This document shows positions 4,891-5,256 of a DNA stretch of 5,256 bases, piece after piece; within the stretch, counting starts at the first letter, position 1; the number at the start of each line of letters is the position of its first letter. The position numbers were made by a program, and so were the translations under genes. The stretch comes from an uncultured Eubacteriales bacterium (lineage in GTDB: Bacteria; Bacillota; Clostridia; Oscillospirales; QAKW01), in contig CAKRPM010000104.1 of NCBI GenBank assembly GCA_934378025.1, forward strand, positions 1 to 5,256. The letters run 5' to 3'. Under the pieces are notes generated by a model. The model did not search any database. It saw nothing but the letters and a program-made list of their open reading frames with translations, and was not told where the DNA came from.

Positions 4891-4943
4891 AAAACGATAT
4901 GCACCTTCAAAAGTGTCTGACCTTTTGAAGGTGCATATTTTTT
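4889..4943 (+). terminator. Strong Rho-independent terminator, likely bidirectional
   Basis: A perfect 17-bp stem (left arm 4897-4913, right arm 4922-4938; core GCACCTTCAAAAG/CTTTTGAAGGTGC) with an 8-nt loop TGTCTGAC (4914-4921) is followed by six T residues (4938-4943). On the minus strand the same stem is followed by six T residues (complement of 4894-4889) after a 2-nt gap. It begins right at the stop codon of the last sigma-operon gene and sits 43 bp beyond the stop of the convergent SWIM gene, so it probably ends both transcripts. Confidence 0.9.
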
Positions 4944-4985
4944 ATGGATCAAACACAAAAAGGAATGTGCCCGCCCATTTACCTT

Positions 4986-5256
4986 TTATAACACGAATGA
5001 ACCCTTTTCCTTTCCGTTTACGGCGAAGGAAAAGAATGTTCCCTTGCCGATCGCCGCAAAATACCCGCTTTTTTGATATTCTTCGGCATACTCCTTTTCA
5101 ATTTTTTCCAGTGTTTCCCGCAGCTGCAGCATCGCTGCCAGCTCATGCTTGCAATGACAGCTGCAAAAGCAACTGCACACCAAATTTTCAATTTGTCCGT
5201 TGCGGTATTCAAATTCTACCTCGTAGCCTTCGCGCCCCTCAACAACAGCCGGACCG
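4986..5256 (-). CDS. SWIM zinc-finger protein, N-terminal part cut by window edge
   Basis: The frame is open from the right edge to the stop at 4988-4986 and shows 89 C-terminal residues. A TTG at 5183 is not the start, since the residues before it (YEVEFEYRNGQIENL, about 10-24) form the beta strands that normally lead into a SWIM finger. The finger is CxC (27 and 29) and CxH (35 and 37), with two extra cysteines at 31 and 33, giving an alternating Cys pattern and only five residues between the CxC and CxH pairs. It continues with ELAAMLQLRETLEKIEKEY, the helix that follows SWIM fingers. A short tail (YFAAIGKGTFF to the C terminus) ends the protein. SWIM domains bind zinc and are thought to mediate DNA or protein contacts, often in helicase-linked or recombination proteins; which kind this is depends on sequence outside the window. 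It is convergent with the sigma operon. Confidence 0.85.
   Translation of the reverse strand, partial: GPAVVEGREGYEVEFEYRNGQIENLVCSCFCSCHCKHELAAMLQLRETLEKIEKEYAEEYQKSGYFAAIGKGTFFSFAVNGKEKGSFVL

Noticed and set aside
1..5256. CRISPR array, tRNA, rRNA, transposase or phage genes
   Set aside because: No spaced direct repeats, cloverleaf-like sequence, rRNA motifs or mobile-element proteins were seen anywhere in the window.

Overview
The window looks like a chromosomal segment from an anaerobic Firmicute, most likely of class Clostridia (an Oscillospiraceae/Ruminococcaceae-like gut lineage is my best guess). The basis is strong AGGAGG-type ribosome binding sites, moderate GC coding sequence with AT-rich spacers, a lipobox lipoprotein, and protein families (a KPVIYLYP-domain membrane protein, a compact SWIM zinc-finger protein, an ECF sigma factor with a short single-pass partner) that I know mainly from clostridial genomes. 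The taxonomic call is an inference from family resemblance, not from a marker gene.

Layout. (1) Positions 1-853, plus strand: the C-terminal three quarters of a Gfo/Idh/MocA-type NAD(P)-dependent oxidoreductase, cut by the left edge. (2) Positions 850-1713, minus strand: a class I SAM-dependent methyltransferase of the leucine-carboxyl-methyltransferase-like family. It is convergent with the oxidoreductase, and the two stop codons overlap inside a TTAA palindrome, so no terminator separates them. A terminator-shaped hairpin reading on the plus strand lies inside the methyltransferase gene. (3) Positions 1714-1953: a divergent, AT-rich control region with four perfect inverted repeats and promoter-like elements in both directions. 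(4) Positions 1954-4890, plus strand: a compact four-gene operon encoding an ECF sigma factor, a single-pass membrane protein overlapping it by 4 bp (candidate anti-sigma factor), a cysteine-rich lipoprotein, and a 440-residue membrane-anchored protein with OB-like repeats and a C-terminal KPVIYLYP domain. (5) Positions 4889-4943: a very strong, apparently bidirectional terminator. (6) Positions 4986-5256, minus strand: the C-terminal part of a SWIM zinc-finger protein, cut by the right edge.

How it may work together. The four-gene operon reads as a cell-envelope signalling module. The sigma factor would be held by the membrane protein encoded immediately downstream. The lipoprotein and the KPVIYLYP protein, both predicted to be outside the membrane, would be sensors or effectors. 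Only the sigma-factor assignment is firm; the anti-sigma role and any role of the last two proteins are inferences from order, spacing and topology. The oxidoreductase, methyltransferase and SWIM genes are neighbours with no evident functional link to this module.
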